Source of the DNA: Tetrapyrgos nigripes
Taxonomy: Eukaryota > Basidiomycota > Agaricomycetes > Agaricales > Campanellaceae
Assembly (NCBI GenBank): GCA_013368315.1
Contig: JAACJM010000124.1
Location: 186,001 to 250,000 of the forward strand
DNA: 64,000 nt
Reading direction: 5' to 3'
The notes beneath the pieces are model-generated. The model ran no database searches, was not told the origin of the DNA, and saw only the letters and a list, made by a program, of their open reading frames with translations. Positions 23,924 through 35,787 of the stretch are shown here, one piece after another (position 1 is the stretch's first letter; each line of letters begins with the position of its first letter). The position numbers and the translations under genes were made by a program.

Positions 23924-24601
23924 TGTCAAGAACAGGTTCAGATAGGACTGGATGCCTCTCAGGCCACCACACAGGAGCCAAAGACAAAGTAACAGAGCAA
24001 ATAGAATAGAAATAGAGTGAGTAGCCACAGATGGGCCCAAGTCTACATAGTACTGAGACAAGGCTGAGCAGTATGAATCATAGGGAGCACAAGTGGACAG
24101 ACTAGAGACCTATCTTGATGTCAAGAACAGGTTCAGATAGGACTGGATGCCTCTCAGGCCACCACACAGGAGCCAAAGACGAAGTAAAAGAGCAAATAGA
24201 ATAGATAAGAGTGAGTAGCCACAGATGGGCCCAAGTCTACATAGTACTGAGACAAGGCTGAGCAGTATGGACCATATGGAGCACAAGTGGACAGACTAGA
24301 GACCTATCTACAAAGCCCTGAAGTATATATGATCAAAGGAATGAAGAGACAAAGTCTAGATCAATAGGTACTGATGGAAAGGAAGAACTATGGAGAAATA
24401 AAGGAACAATGGAAGAATCAAGGAGAAACAAGTTAGAACTATGGGGAAACAAGGAAGAACTATAGAAGTGACAGGAACAGAGGAAGTGAAGCAAAGAAGA
24501 AGGAAAAGAAAGAGAAACAAGATCTGGATATGCCAAAGTACTGGAAAGAAGACTAGAAGCAAAAGAATGAAGGAAAACAGGGTTTGGAGATGAAGGCATG
24601 A
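23924..24601. mobile_element. Solo LTR, copy 2, 3' end deleted
   Basis: Counterpart of 2621-3311, including the 194-bp internal duplication and the gctga flank on the left. A deletion of about 19 bp around ggcatga has removed the last bases of the LTR and the right-hand target duplication. The insertion therefore predates the segmental duplication. Confidence 0.7.
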
Positions 24602-25320
24602 CCCTTCACACAGATATACAGAACCCTACCACCAACACCTTGCCTTACCACCCAACCACTCTCTCTCATACCCTGAGTTGGGGAGTAGTACTTGAGTGAG
24701 GGGGTGTATGATTTGAATTGGGCAGGGGGGAGTCAGCCTGCTTTGGGGTTGGGTGGGTGGGGAGAAGGGGGTGTGAGGGGAATAGGGGGTAGGATGGGGA
24801 TGAGGATGGGGATGGGTGAGATTAGTCAGAGTGCTAGTGAGTATAGTGGACTTTTTTTTTTAGTTTGTTCAGGGTTCTTTTTCTTTGGGGGTTTGGACCT
24901 GTTGGAATGTTTTAATGATTATGTGTTCATTTGGCTTTTGGGTATTGGAGAGGAGACAGAGATGACAATTTCAGCTATGTTAGGATGGGTTTTCATTCTT
25001 TCAGCATTCTTTCTTCTACAGTTTTACATCCCTTTTCTTCCTTTTTTGTCTTTACCTCCTTATCTCTTGTGTGGATTGTTGGTCATGGTTTTTGTTTTTT
25101 TCAAGCCATGTTACTGCCTTCTCTCTCTCTGCTTTCCTCTTCCTTCCTCTCTTCTTTTCCATGCTTTTCTCCCTGGTTCCACAACTGCAACTTCTTCAAA
25201 CTGTGACCTACTCAACTCTCTTCTTCCATTTGGAGTAACCAATCATCTTGTCAACCAACAACTCGACTGGACTTGTCAATGCACATTGCACAAATACGAA
25301 ATGTACCTGATATTCCTTCC

Positions 25321-25618
25321 TATTGGTCCTACTGGTCCAACTATTCTGTGATTTGGGTGTCACTGCTGTACCCACTGTCCTATGTCCTCTGATTTTGGTA
25401 CTGGAATTACCTACTTTGGTGATGTTGGCGTCAACTACATATGGCATGTATGTCCCTTCCTATTGGTCCTACTGGTCCTTTGATTCAGTCCAGTCCCAAC
25501 TATTCTGTGATTTGGGCATCACTGCTGTACCCACTGTCCTATGTCCTCTGATTTTGGTACTGGAATTACCTACTTTGGCGATGTTGGCGTCGACTACATA
25601 TGGCATGTATGTCTACAT
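25321..25618. repeat. Tandem duplication, 140-bp period, copy 2
   Basis: The block beginning tattggtcctactggtcc at 25321 recurs at 25461 and runs to about 25618. The second copy carries an extra 18 bp after the start box. The same arrangement is at 49508 and 49648 in copy 3. Copy 1 keeps only the trailing part near 3943, so a deletion there is likelier than independent duplication in copies 2 and 3. Confidence 0.8.
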
Positions 25619-26350
25619 CCCCCCTTCCTCAGGACCTCTGGTGTGGGTCTATGTCTATGTACACCTTGGTTCACTTCTCTTCGTAATATCTTCTGTTCAC
25701 TTCCTGCTAGTTCCTTTTTCCCCCCTTTGTTACATTGTTTTGCTCATCCATTTTCAATTTCCATCTTTGTCTGAACAACAACTGACAACGTTGACATGGT
25801 GATAGTAATGTCACTGGCTGCATTATACGTTGATTATGCTACAGTTGTGTTACGGTGTCAAATTATGATTTATCAAATTAATATCTCTGAGTAACCTTGA
25901 AAAATAAGATTACAATCACCTCCAGTTGGTGAAAGATGAGCAATGACCAACAACCAATCAATGTAGTGATTATGAATAGTGAGCAGTAAATCTGAAAAAG
26001 TAAAGCGTGTAGCATATACAAGGTATATACCATATAACGTTTACTATACATCTGAAAGAAGGGTATGGGAGAGTTGATCGTCCAAGCAAGGACGAAAGGG
26101 GAATCGGCTGAGAAGCGGCCAGCAGACACGCTGAAAAGGGACAAATTTCCGCTCGACGGATATGTGACCAGATATGTACACGAAAATGAGATATATTTGG
26201 AACTTAGATTTAATACAAAAAGATGATGTATCTGCAAGCTAGATCTCTGAACAGAAAGTTGCTATATAGGGATGCATCGTAGTATATTTGATTGGTGTGC
26301 AGACATATTGCATATCAAAGCTATTGAAAGAAGTACAAAAAGACCTCAAA

Positions 26351-26529
26351 TCGAGAATCCAGACATAGTAACGGATATGCATCTGAAAAGACACTAAATC
26401 CGGCTTCTAGATATGGGTACCAATAGTTCATCGCATATCCACTCAATGGACATATGAACTATTGGTACCCATATCTAGAAGCCAGATTTATTGTCTTTTC
26501 AGATGCATATCCATAACTATGTCTGGATT
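26351..26529. repeat. Long foldback palindrome, copy 2
   Basis: Counterpart of 4694-4878. The distal end of the right arm has lost a few bases (the tctcga box). Arms and loop are otherwise conserved. Confidence 0.82.
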
Positions 26530-27273
26530 TATTTGTCCCTTTTCGGCCTGAGAGAAGTAAGCTAGAGAGAACAGTAATGTGATTGATACATGTGTATCAA
26601 AAGGGGAAAAATCATGATTAGGAGAGCTCAGTGTAGACACAGTAGATAGGAGCTCGCAAATACACAGTTAATTTTGTTAAGGCTCAGGCTTGTAAGAGCG
26701 ATTTTGCAGCAGGGAAGAAAGAGATGCATTAGAGATACAGAGTCTATCTACTTATACTCCTCCACACAACCCCGATGCAGAAGATACATGAAAAAAACAA
26801 TATCAGGAAAAATGTCAGCAGAAAGGAACAGTAATGCAATGTGTTGAAGTTGAGATGAGAAGGAATCAGATAGGCATTTATGGGTACAATTGAATAGAAA
26901 GGAAGGTGGATTGGTGGATGGTTGAACAGATGATAAAAGCGAAAATGGCTGTTTGATTACAAGGCCAAATGAAATGAGGCTGAGTTCTTTACACTTGGTT
27001 TCCACGTGTGGCAGTGCATATTCATCCCGTCTCTTCCCATGCTGTTGTTTCTGGTTTCCTCCCTGTATTTATTAACATGACCAAACAATGACGTTATCTC
27101 AATATCTTTGCGACCGGTAACTAAAGTTTCTCTCACTTCGTTCTCTTTTTTTCTTCATCTTGTCCTTTTGTATCGCTTTCCTTTCTCTTTTGATATTTTT
27201 CATTTTTCATTATTCTCTGTCTCTTGATCTTTCATCTTCTTATTCACTTGCTTTGCTTTCCCCCCCTCTCTTC

Positions 27274-27405
27274 TAGGGCTGGGCACTGTACCATACACTG
27301 ACAGTGTATGGGTACCATATATACGGTGCTGTACCCGTACCGTGTCGGACTCTCAAAGACATTGGTACAGGACGGTCTGACCCGTCTCAACCCATACTGA
27401 ATACG
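27274..27405. repeat. GTAC-rich hairpin, copy 2
   Basis: Counterpart of 5627-5760. Several substitutions weaken the outer arms (for example gtatgggtacc on the left). Confidence 0.55.
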
Positions 27406-27725
27406 GTTAGTATGGCCGTCATACAGGTACAGTAATCTCCCTCTTAATGCATACCCCCCTTAACGCATACTCCCTCCTAATGCATAGAATTTTGGCATTC
27501 CCAGGTTGGTTGGGCTGGGTTAATGCATAACTCTCTCTTAATGCATAATGCATAGCATTTCCGGGTACCCAAACTGCATACCTTCCATATATGTATACAG
27601 GTTAGTCAGGTCCATCTGAATAAAAATTCACTTTTCTTCACATATTCACACTTTGGATACACTAAAAAAACGCTAAAAATACTGAGGTGGGATTCGCTCG
27701 CCTTGCTCAGTGCTGGCAGTCACCC

Positions 27726-28038
27726 ATGCCTAAGAAACTTTCCAAAAGTCCTGTCTCTGCCCTGAAAAAGGGCCTCTCCATCCTTCAAAAGAATACCAAG
27801 GCCCGCGCAGACTAGATTAGGGGCAGACGAGATTGACTATAAAGATGGGACAGAAGAGTTGGAAAAGGGTATTTATGAGGCTGTGAAGCAAGCTCAAAAT
27901 GCACTGGAAAATCTTGAGATCAATGGTGGTGACGATGACAGTGATGACGCTCCTTTGGAGCCAGCACTTACACGCCATGAGGCACTTCAGGCTATCGCAT
28001 CGAGTATATATGAGAAGAAAGAAAAAGAAAAAGATTAG
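27726..28038 (+). pseudogene. Small Lys-rich ORF remnant, copy 2
   Basis: Counterpart of 6075-6387 with the same internal direct repeat. It carries an additional in-frame TAG near 27812 (gactagatt against gacgagatt in copy 1), so it is more degraded. Confidence 0.4.
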
Positions 28039-28681
28039 ATTAGATAAATATATTATTTTTCTTTTCATTGAATGCGCCAGTAGTGCTCCGGTTTCTTTCT
28101 TCTTTTATCAGCCGATGGCCCAGTCCTTTCTTTCTTCTGGTCGTCTAAGCGCTAGGTTCCCTCAGCATAGGGCGGGAGGCAGGGGAATGTTATGGGTGAG
28201 TAGGAATTGCCTAATCCATATGCTACGCACCAGCAGCTTCACTGCCTTTGCTTCCAACCACCATGTCGTCCCTACTACACGTGATTGTAGGAGACATCCA
28301 CTTGAACAAAATAATATCTGCTTTAATCACAAACAAGACTCTGCCTCTGTGGAAAGCCTAAAGCAGCTCAATAACGGTGAATACAAGCGGTTGTCAAAGC
28401 AAGAAGGAATGGTAAGGGTCTCTTAAGGGTCTCTTAAGTGCCTGGTAAGCATTTGTTATGCGTCTATTGAGTGTCTCGTAAGTATAAAAGGCTGGAGGAA
28501 TGACTGTACAGTGTGTTTCTTCTTCCCTTTCCCTCACTTCTGCCAGTCACAGTGTATCCTGCATGCACTGGTGCGTATCTATCTCGTTTTTCATATCATC
28601 TCTATCTTCTCCTTTTGTTTTCTTACATTCAGAGTCTAAATCTACACTCCTTACCCCCCAATCTTTCATTCTCAACGAACT

Positions 28682-28987
28682 TGTAGAGAAGACGAGTTCC
28701 TACATCCATAATAAGTAATTTCCTTTTTTCTATCTTCATCCTATTCCTTTTCCCTATCTTCGTTACTCTACTCCAAGTCCATGATCCGTATATTTGATTT
28801 TCTTACTTGATCCGTATGTACGAGCCTTCACTTATACCGTACGACGCCGTCTCGACACACCTCAGTTGTTCCCACTACATTGTGTGAACCTGATGTGTCC
28901 CTATACCTGTATTCATTCCCTTCTTCATAACTAACCATATTATATTTACTACAGTACCCTTTTACTTATCGGTACTCTATTCTGACA
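28682..28987 (+). repeat. 5' LTR of copia element
   Basis: 306 bp, starts tgtagagaagacgag and ends tattctgaca. Followed directly by the primer-binding site. Confidence 0.93.
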
Positions 28988-29001
28988 GGTTATGGGCCCT
29001 G
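28988..29001 (+). promoter_or_regulatory. Primer-binding site matching initiator tRNA anticodon arm
   Basis: ggttatgggccctg directly abuts the LTR. Its complement contains gggcccataacc, the anticodon stem-loop of initiator tRNA-Met as known from animals and plants. Drosophila copia is known to prime from a 5' half of that tRNA, so the same half-tRNA priming is inferred here. Confidence 0.7.
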
Positions 29002-29074
29002 CGCTTTAACCACTGATACTCATACACAACGAAGACCGGCTATAGCAACTCATTGACATTAACTGCATTACAAC

Positions 29075-30080
29075 ATGTCCGTAATCTACCCTCCTATATC
29101 CTCCAATTCAGTCTCTTCCAATCCAATTGGGAACCCTAGCAACTACACCAACATCCAAGAGCTTCCAGATGATGCAAAGTTTAATGGTGACAATTACATG
29201 TCGTGGAAGGCGGCGATGATGCGACACACCAAGTTGAAGGGGTTGCAACTGTATTGGAAGGGAAAGTGGTAGTGCCAACTGAGATGACGGACCTGAATGA
29301 GCAGTTGACGGCCACAGCAATTAGCGATCGTAAACCGAACCTCTTCGAGTACGAGATTCATGAGTCGGTGGCATACCTAACCTTGTGGTACAACATCAAG
29401 AACCCTGACGCATTAGGCTTTGAAGAAGGGAAGACGTCAGCCGAGTTATGGGAATACTTACGAAAGGAATACACGCTATCGAGCCACCTTGCTTGTCAGA
29501 GGAAGGAGGATGTACGAGTGGCGATGTTACTGGAGATAATGGGTATGCGGCGAAGTATAGGAAACTTCGAAAGGAAGCGACGGATGCAGGGGCGACATTT
29601 AGCGAATCCCAATTCGTGACGATGTTCCTCAACTCTTTTCCTCGCACCTCGGAATGGATCCCAGTTGTTGGCACACTCCTGACCGAGCCCAACACCACCT
29701 TCAGTGTTGCAGCCGGATGGCTTCAGGAACATGTGAGGCTGATGGGTGGAGGAACTGGTGGAGGGATCCAGGGGTTAGAAAAGGTCTCGGCACTGCAGGC
29801 GCAGGTGAAAGAGTTGACAGATAAAATGGGCGCTATGCAGACGTTGAGACAAGGACCATCCAATCCAGATCTCGAATGCTCCAATCCGAAGTGTAAACAT
29901 CGAGGACACACCATCGAGAACTGTTTCAGAGAAGGAGGAGGGAAACAGGGTCAGTATCCATCTTGGTGGAAGGGAAAGAAGGATGTTAATCCACCCACCT
30001 TGAATAACTCCACCTCAACATCCTCGAATCTGTCTGCGAGCAGCACTATGACCAGGGTCTTGGCCTTGAATATGACCTGA
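29075..30080 (+). pseudogene. copia gag remnant
   Basis: Starts at ATG 29075 (MSVIYPPISSNSVSS). The frame is lost near 29250-29270, continues in a second frame from about 29203, and shifts again around 29510. Late in the region a zinc knuckle of CX4CX4HX4C spacing is visible (29876-29923, CSNPKCKHRGHTIENC). It would form the nucleocapsid of the virus-like particle. Confidence 0.8.
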
Positions 30081-30099
30081 GGATGAAACGCCGCCAATA

Positions 30100-33000
30100 A
30101 CTCCATACCCGATCCGTCTATCTATATTCTTGCCGATTCAGGTGCATCACATCACTTCTTCCAAGATCGCTCGCATTTTGTCACATATTCCCCATACACC
30201 GAGAAAGGGGACTCGTCTCACGCTGGGGTAGCCTTCGATATTGTGGGGAAGGGTGATGTGCGGGTAGAGGTGACCTATAAAGGAGAACCGGTTCAGATGA
30301 TATTCCGAGATGCTCTACACGCACCCAACGTATCGAATAACTTACTTTCAAGTGGCATTCTTGACAAGTTGGGATATAAAGCGAAACTTGGGGATAGGAA
30401 GATGGTGTTTGTGGATCCTAACGGCTCTGAAGTCTTCGAGGCAAAGTTAGAGAGTGGTGTATACGTTGTGAAAGCGAATTTAGCCTCACCCTCTGCAAAC
30501 ACATCCAATGTCATCCAACTACCTTCCGATATCTGATTCCTCCACCGTGCTAGTGGCCATGCAATGCCTGAACGTATCAAAATGGCATATGGTCTTGTTG
30601 ATGGCGTCCCTGAAATAAAAGGGGCGAGGAAGAAAATGGGGACCTGCGAGGATTGCAAATGTGCGCGCACAGACAAGCAACCTCACCCAGATAGTACTGA
30701 AGTTGTCACGGAGGCGAATTTCTGATGGTACCTTGACGTATGGGGACCTGCCCAAGTGAGATCGGTGGGAGGACACTTGTATGCGTTGTTTGGGGTAGAT
30801 GCTGGAACCTCAAAAGATATGGTGGATTTCTTGAATAATCGAACTGCCGAAACCTTGATTGGGAAGCTTGAAGTCAGAAGAACAACTGCGGAAACGCAAA
30901 TGGGGAAGAGACTGAAGAGGATCCGAACCGACAACACACCTGAGTGGAGGTCTATTGCTTTTCGGGAATGGACTACAAGCCGCAGCATCATCCACAAATT
31001 CACGGCCCCATATACATCCCCATCGAATGGTCCTGCAGAACATGGCATCGGCGTCATGTTGAACGGTACTTGTGCTCTGTTGTTTGATGCGAAGTTAGCA
31101 GCGGAATGGTGGGCGCAAGCGATGGCGACCTACATCTATGTCAAGAACCTTTTACCTAATACGAGGAGAGTTGTGCCCAAGGAGAAATGGACTGGCCAGA
31201 GACAGAACGTCTCACACCTTGTACCCTTTGGGAGCATCGAGTTTGCGCATATTCCAGCTAAGACTGGCAGAGGAAAGCTGGATGCGAGGGATACAAGTGT
31301 CAGATGGTGGGATACAATGGGAGGAAGGTGTACCTGGTTAAGGACTGGGAGACTAAGGATATCTATCGGACCAGCGACATCGTTTTCGAGAAGTCGAATG
31401 GGCATTGGGTTTCGGAAGTTGAGGGGGAGAATGAGGACCTCCTATTTTTAACTCCAACTTCAAAACCCCACGAGGCTTCCGAGGATTCTGAACACGCGAC
31501 CTCGGAAGATCCTGAACTGACGTCAGTACCTGATCAAATTCCTGAGACTCTGTCGACTCAAACGCCTCCTCATATTCCAAATGCACCTCTACCTAAATGG
31601 AATCATTGTACCCAAGCTGAAATATGGGGTACTGTACCCACTCGATCTTCCACTCGCGCCCGCAATTTAACCCAGAAATTTATCGAGTCGAAGGAGTATG
31701 AGGATCGAGAGGGAAGCGCACATGAAAGAGGCGAAGAGTGGGCTGATAAGGATGAGACTGAAGTGCAATTACTTCCTGAATTCGACGAGGACATACCCCA
31801 TACTGCCCATAACGCCTCTTCCACAACCGTACTCGAACCAGACAACACTTGGGTTCCCAACTCATATCCCGAAGCGATGAAAAGACCGGATCTCTGGATG
31901 CCCGCTATGGAGAAGGAATTGTTGAAACTCGATTCAAGGAAGGCGTTTACTCCTGTACAAAAGCTGAAAGATGTGAGGGTCATTACAACCAGATGGGTGT
32001 TCGCTTTACGCCTTGATGGGATTGGGAGGATCACGGAAAGGCGTGCTCGGTTGGTAGTGAGAGGGTATGATCAGGTGAAAGGGGTGCACTATGAGGACAC
32101 ATGGGCTATAGTTGCGAGATACGAGTTGGAATGATTTGCCATTGCAATCGCAGCATACAAAGGCCTTGACCTATGGTCCGGAGATTTCACTGGGGCTTAC
32201 CTCAATGCAAAACCCCAAGGCGTTAATTATCTCACCCTCCCAGAAGGCTTCGAAAACTGTTATTCCTTACGCGATGGTAGCAAGACCGTCCTCATCATGA
32301 AAATCAATATTTATGGTTCTATGGATGCAGGAAACAATTGGTACAAATTGCTTGACCAACAATACCGCGACTTAGATTTCACATCCAACCCAGCAGACCC
32401 TTGTGTTCGATTTTGCCGTACGAATTTGGGCCAGACAATCACGGTAACATATACTGATGATGTGACTGGGATATCGTCTACTGAAGGTGATGGATTGAGG
32501 GCGAGGAAGGAGATAGCTGAGCAGTTTGAGTTTAGGGATTATGGGAAGCCAGATGTTGTTATAGGAATGACAGTGAAGAAGGACAAGGACACGGGAAACA
32601 TATCTCTCTATCAACGCCCACTCATCGAGAAGACGTTGGAACGCTTTGGCATGAAGGATTGCATGCCAAAGTATACACCCTTGTCCCCTGGCCTCAGTTT
32701 CATCGATAGCCAACCCCATCCGATCCCAACTGCCGACAAGCTCTTCATGATGGACAAACAGTACTATAGCTTGGTTGGTGCCTTGAATCACATCAGCCAG
32801 GGAACTTGTCCTGATATTTCCTTTGCTGTCTCACTCCTTCAACGATACGCTAACGACCCCTGGCCTGTACCTTGGGCGTCTGCCCTCCATCTTTTGGCAT
32901 ATCTCAAGACCACAACTAAGTATCAAATCACTTATCAACGTCAACAACCGGATGAGGAAGATAGGTTGAAATCAGTGGGGTATGCTGATGCGTCCCATGC

Positions 33001-33442
33001 TGACATCAAAGAGGAGAATGGGGAAGCTACGCGAAAGTCAACGATGGGATATGTTTTTATGGTGGCTGGTGGTGCTGTGTCGTGGTCCTCGTCGAAACAA
33101 CGTGTCGTTGCACTATTGACTACGGAGGCGGAATACTTGGCCATAGTACATGCAGGGAAGCAGGCAAAATGGATGTGGAAGTGGCTAGATGGGGTGCAGA
33201 TGAGAAAGGAGTATCCCTTCACAATCCATGTCGACAATACCAGTTCCATTTCCCTCACCGAAGCGATCATAAAACATGGACATACTAAACATTTTGACAC
33301 TGCTTGGGCATGGATTCGAGACGCTGTTCGAGAAGGCGAGCCGGGTGACAAAAATGTTGCAGATTTATTCACCAAATCCTTGAATCGTCCCGCAGTGGAG
33401 AAGTATGTGAAAGAGCTAGGTCTGACTGTTGGAGAAGATTGA
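30100..33442 (+). pseudogene. copia pol remnant (PR-INT-RT-RH)
   Basis: Protease core LADSGASHHF is near 30129-30160; the pre-integrase and integrase zinc region follows (30243-30700), then the integrase core with IRTDN near 30920. RT reads TRWVFALRLDG near 31990, GDFTGAYLNA near 32180, and YTDD near 32452 in place of the usual YVDD-type box. RNase H has SKQRVVALLTTEAEY near 33091. In-frame TGA codons at 30534, 30723 and 32132 each replace a probable CGA arginine. A further frameshift lies near 31300. Confidence 0.88.
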
Positions 33443-33455
33443 CAGAGATGTCGGA

Positions 33456-33467
33456 ACTCAGGGGGAG
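33456..33467 (+). promoter_or_regulatory. Polypurine tract of copia element
   Basis: aactcaggggga-type purine run ending gggggag immediately before the 3' LTR, the plus-strand primer position for LTR elements. Confidence 0.75.
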
Positions 33468-33861
33468 TGTAGAGGAGACGAGTTCCTACATCCATAATAA
33501 GTAATTTCCTTTTTTCTATCTTCATCCTATTCCTTTTCCCTATCTTTGTTACTCTACTCCAAGTCCATGATCTGTATATTTGATTTTCGTACTTGATCTG
33601 TACGTACGAGCCTTCACTTATACCGTACAAAACCGTCTCGACACACCTCAGTTGTTCCCACTACGTTGTGTGAACCTGAGGTGTGTCCCTATACCTGTAT
33701 TCATTCCCTTCTTCATAACTAACCATATTATATTTACTACAGTACCCTTTTACTTATCAGTACTCTATTCTGACAGGTACTGTAGTTTGTCTAACACAGT
33801 TGTTCCCACTACGTTGTGTGAACCTGAGTACCCTTTTACTTATCAGTACTCTATTCTGACA
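33468..33861 (+). repeat. 3' LTR of copia element with 86-bp terminal duplication
   Basis: Starts tgtagaggagacgag. The part equivalent to the 5' LTR ends at 33775 (ctgaca). A further 86 bp (33776-33861) repeats an internally deleted version of the LTR end, including cagttgttcccactacg and the terminal tattctgaca, and is followed directly by the target duplication. The 3' LTR is therefore 394 bp against 306 bp for the 5' LTR. Confidence 0.85.
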
Positions 33862-33984
33862 GAACTTTGTCTGTTTCTTTTCTCTCCGTAAGTCGTTAAC
33901 TGTAAATCTTTGTGACAATTGTTTCCGAATACTAAATGTATATGTAGAACCAGCGATAATTTGCCCCGTGCACCCCATCTCAAA

Positions 33985-35787
33985 ATGTCTCTTCCTTGTG
34001 GGCCCAATCGTGAACGCAAGTGTAAAAGTAAGTTGTTAGAAACTTTACATGGAGTGATTGAGGTTTTGATTCAGGCGCAGACACTCCCCAAATAGCAACT
34101 AATCCTTTCACAAAATCCCACAAGAAAGGCAAGGGAAAAAGCGAAAACTCAGATCCTTCCCTTGAGCTCGTGAAAGGGAAGAAATCTGTTGTCCGTGTCA
34201 TCACCATTGATGAGGCACCAGAGGTTTGGCTGATCCCTCACAGTGATACACCAATCGCATACATTCTTGATTTGAATGGGAAGCCGGAGTGTCTTTCCAA
34301 TGGTGACAGAATGCTGACTGTTGATGGCTTCATCAAGAAGGAGGTATGTTCTGAAGTCCTTTATCTGATCCAATATTGCATCTCACACTTAATAGTGCCA
34401 GGATGCGTGGGGTGGTGATACAGGTACAGGAAAGTTTCATCAGTAGGTCACCATTGCCATCTTTGTTTGATTTAACTCACTGAAGCTTCATGGGCCATAG
34501 AGGTGTTCAGAACCTCAAGGCCTACATCTCAGAAGAAGACTTCAAGTACCTCAAGAGTTTTCCGGATCTCATTTCAGACCTCAAGATTGCCCAGTATGCT
34601 TCTTACTGTGATGCTCATCCTCATGAAAATGTCCAAGGTGAGACTCGGGATCATACTCTACTTTCTTTATTCTGTCTAAGCATTAATATTAAGCTTGGTG
34701 GAGGCATAAGGAAAGCTATCCTTGGCTCCTGTCATCGCTGAATCGACACCTCTTGTTGATGGATCCTTCTCATTGGGACATTGTCCCTGCTAACACAAAT
34801 ATGATTGAGGGTAGCCATGCACAAGACAATCAAGTGACTGGAATTCAGCACAGTCTGCTCGACAGCATTCATTTGTGAGTTTCTTATAACATACTTATTG
34901 GTTCTGTTTGCGGACTGACAGCATTACCCAGGTGTAAGCAGTTTGACGATGACACTGCTCAAACTGTTCTTGCCTCAAAAGCGAGCTCTGTCCTTTCTAA
35001 AAGCAACAAGACCATTCTAGATCATTTCAAAGCTCGGAGAAGTCGTCAAGAGACTCAATGCAAGCGCCAGAAATTATCGCAGCTGGAGGGAGATCTTACT
35101 GCAGAGCTCAAGGCCAGTCAGGATCGGTCAAAACAACTGCAGCAGCAGATCAAAGGTATTAAGGAGGCACAAAAGTGCTCATCAACAAAGTCTCCCAGCA
35201 CAGCTACTTCTACTCGACTACCCTCATCACATATGTTGATTTACTACATTTTGTAGCTTTGCAATTCATGTACGTATCAAAGATCTTCTTGAACGCTTGA
35301 CTGTGCTGCAAAGCCTTTCAACGCCTCGCTCAAATAGGGTTGTATCAGTAGCTACACCATCATCTGGCAAGTCTAGCTCGGGTGGATCAGGCACTCCAAT
35401 GGATCCTGGTGTATTTTCCTTCTCTGTCATCGTGCGCATTCACTGATACGTTCCACTAATGGCAGTGCTTATTGACTTTGACATTCCAGCACCACGTCAC
35501 AGTGCAGACACCCCATCGCTTTATTCCCCCTTGAGATTTCAGTTCCAGGCACATCTAATTACATGCAGACGCCGCTTCGCAAAGTCTGGAACCGTGCTAC
35601 GCAGCTTTCCGAAAATGCTGATAATTGGGATTGGGAAACAATCAATGCAGCGCTAGCGGAGTGCGATGGCCCAGCCCCAGCCCCAAACTCTTACTACTTT
35701 GCTACCTCCCCCTCAGGCGAACCTAGGCTATACCCAGTGGAAGGAAACGAAGATATCCTTGCATCATTCCCTGCTCCATCGAAATAA
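33985..35787 (+). pseudogene. Decayed multi-exon gene, unknown family, copy 2
   Basis: Counterpart of 7135-8969, just downstream of the copia insertion. It keeps the CAG codon that is a stop in copy 1 and the intact 3' end to TAA at 35785-35787. It has lost one base near 35538 (agatttcag against agattttcgg), which shifts the frame in the middle of the last exon. The damage in the two copies is therefore independent and complementary. The copia LTR ends about 120 bp upstream of the ATG, so any promoter upstream of the element has been displaced. Confidence 0.55.

Larger units (their letters stand above)
28682..33861 (+). mobile_element. Ty1/copia LTR retrotransposon, inactive
   Basis: Complete but decayed element inserted in copy 2. 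The target duplication gaact flanks it (28677-28681 and 33862-33866), and the empty site aacgaactttgtctg is preserved in copy 1 near 7013. Domain order gag, protease, integrase, reverse transcriptase, RNase H identifies the copia superfamily. All domains carry stops or frameshifts. The LTRs differ by roughly a dozen substitutions over about 306 bp. Confidence 0.95.
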
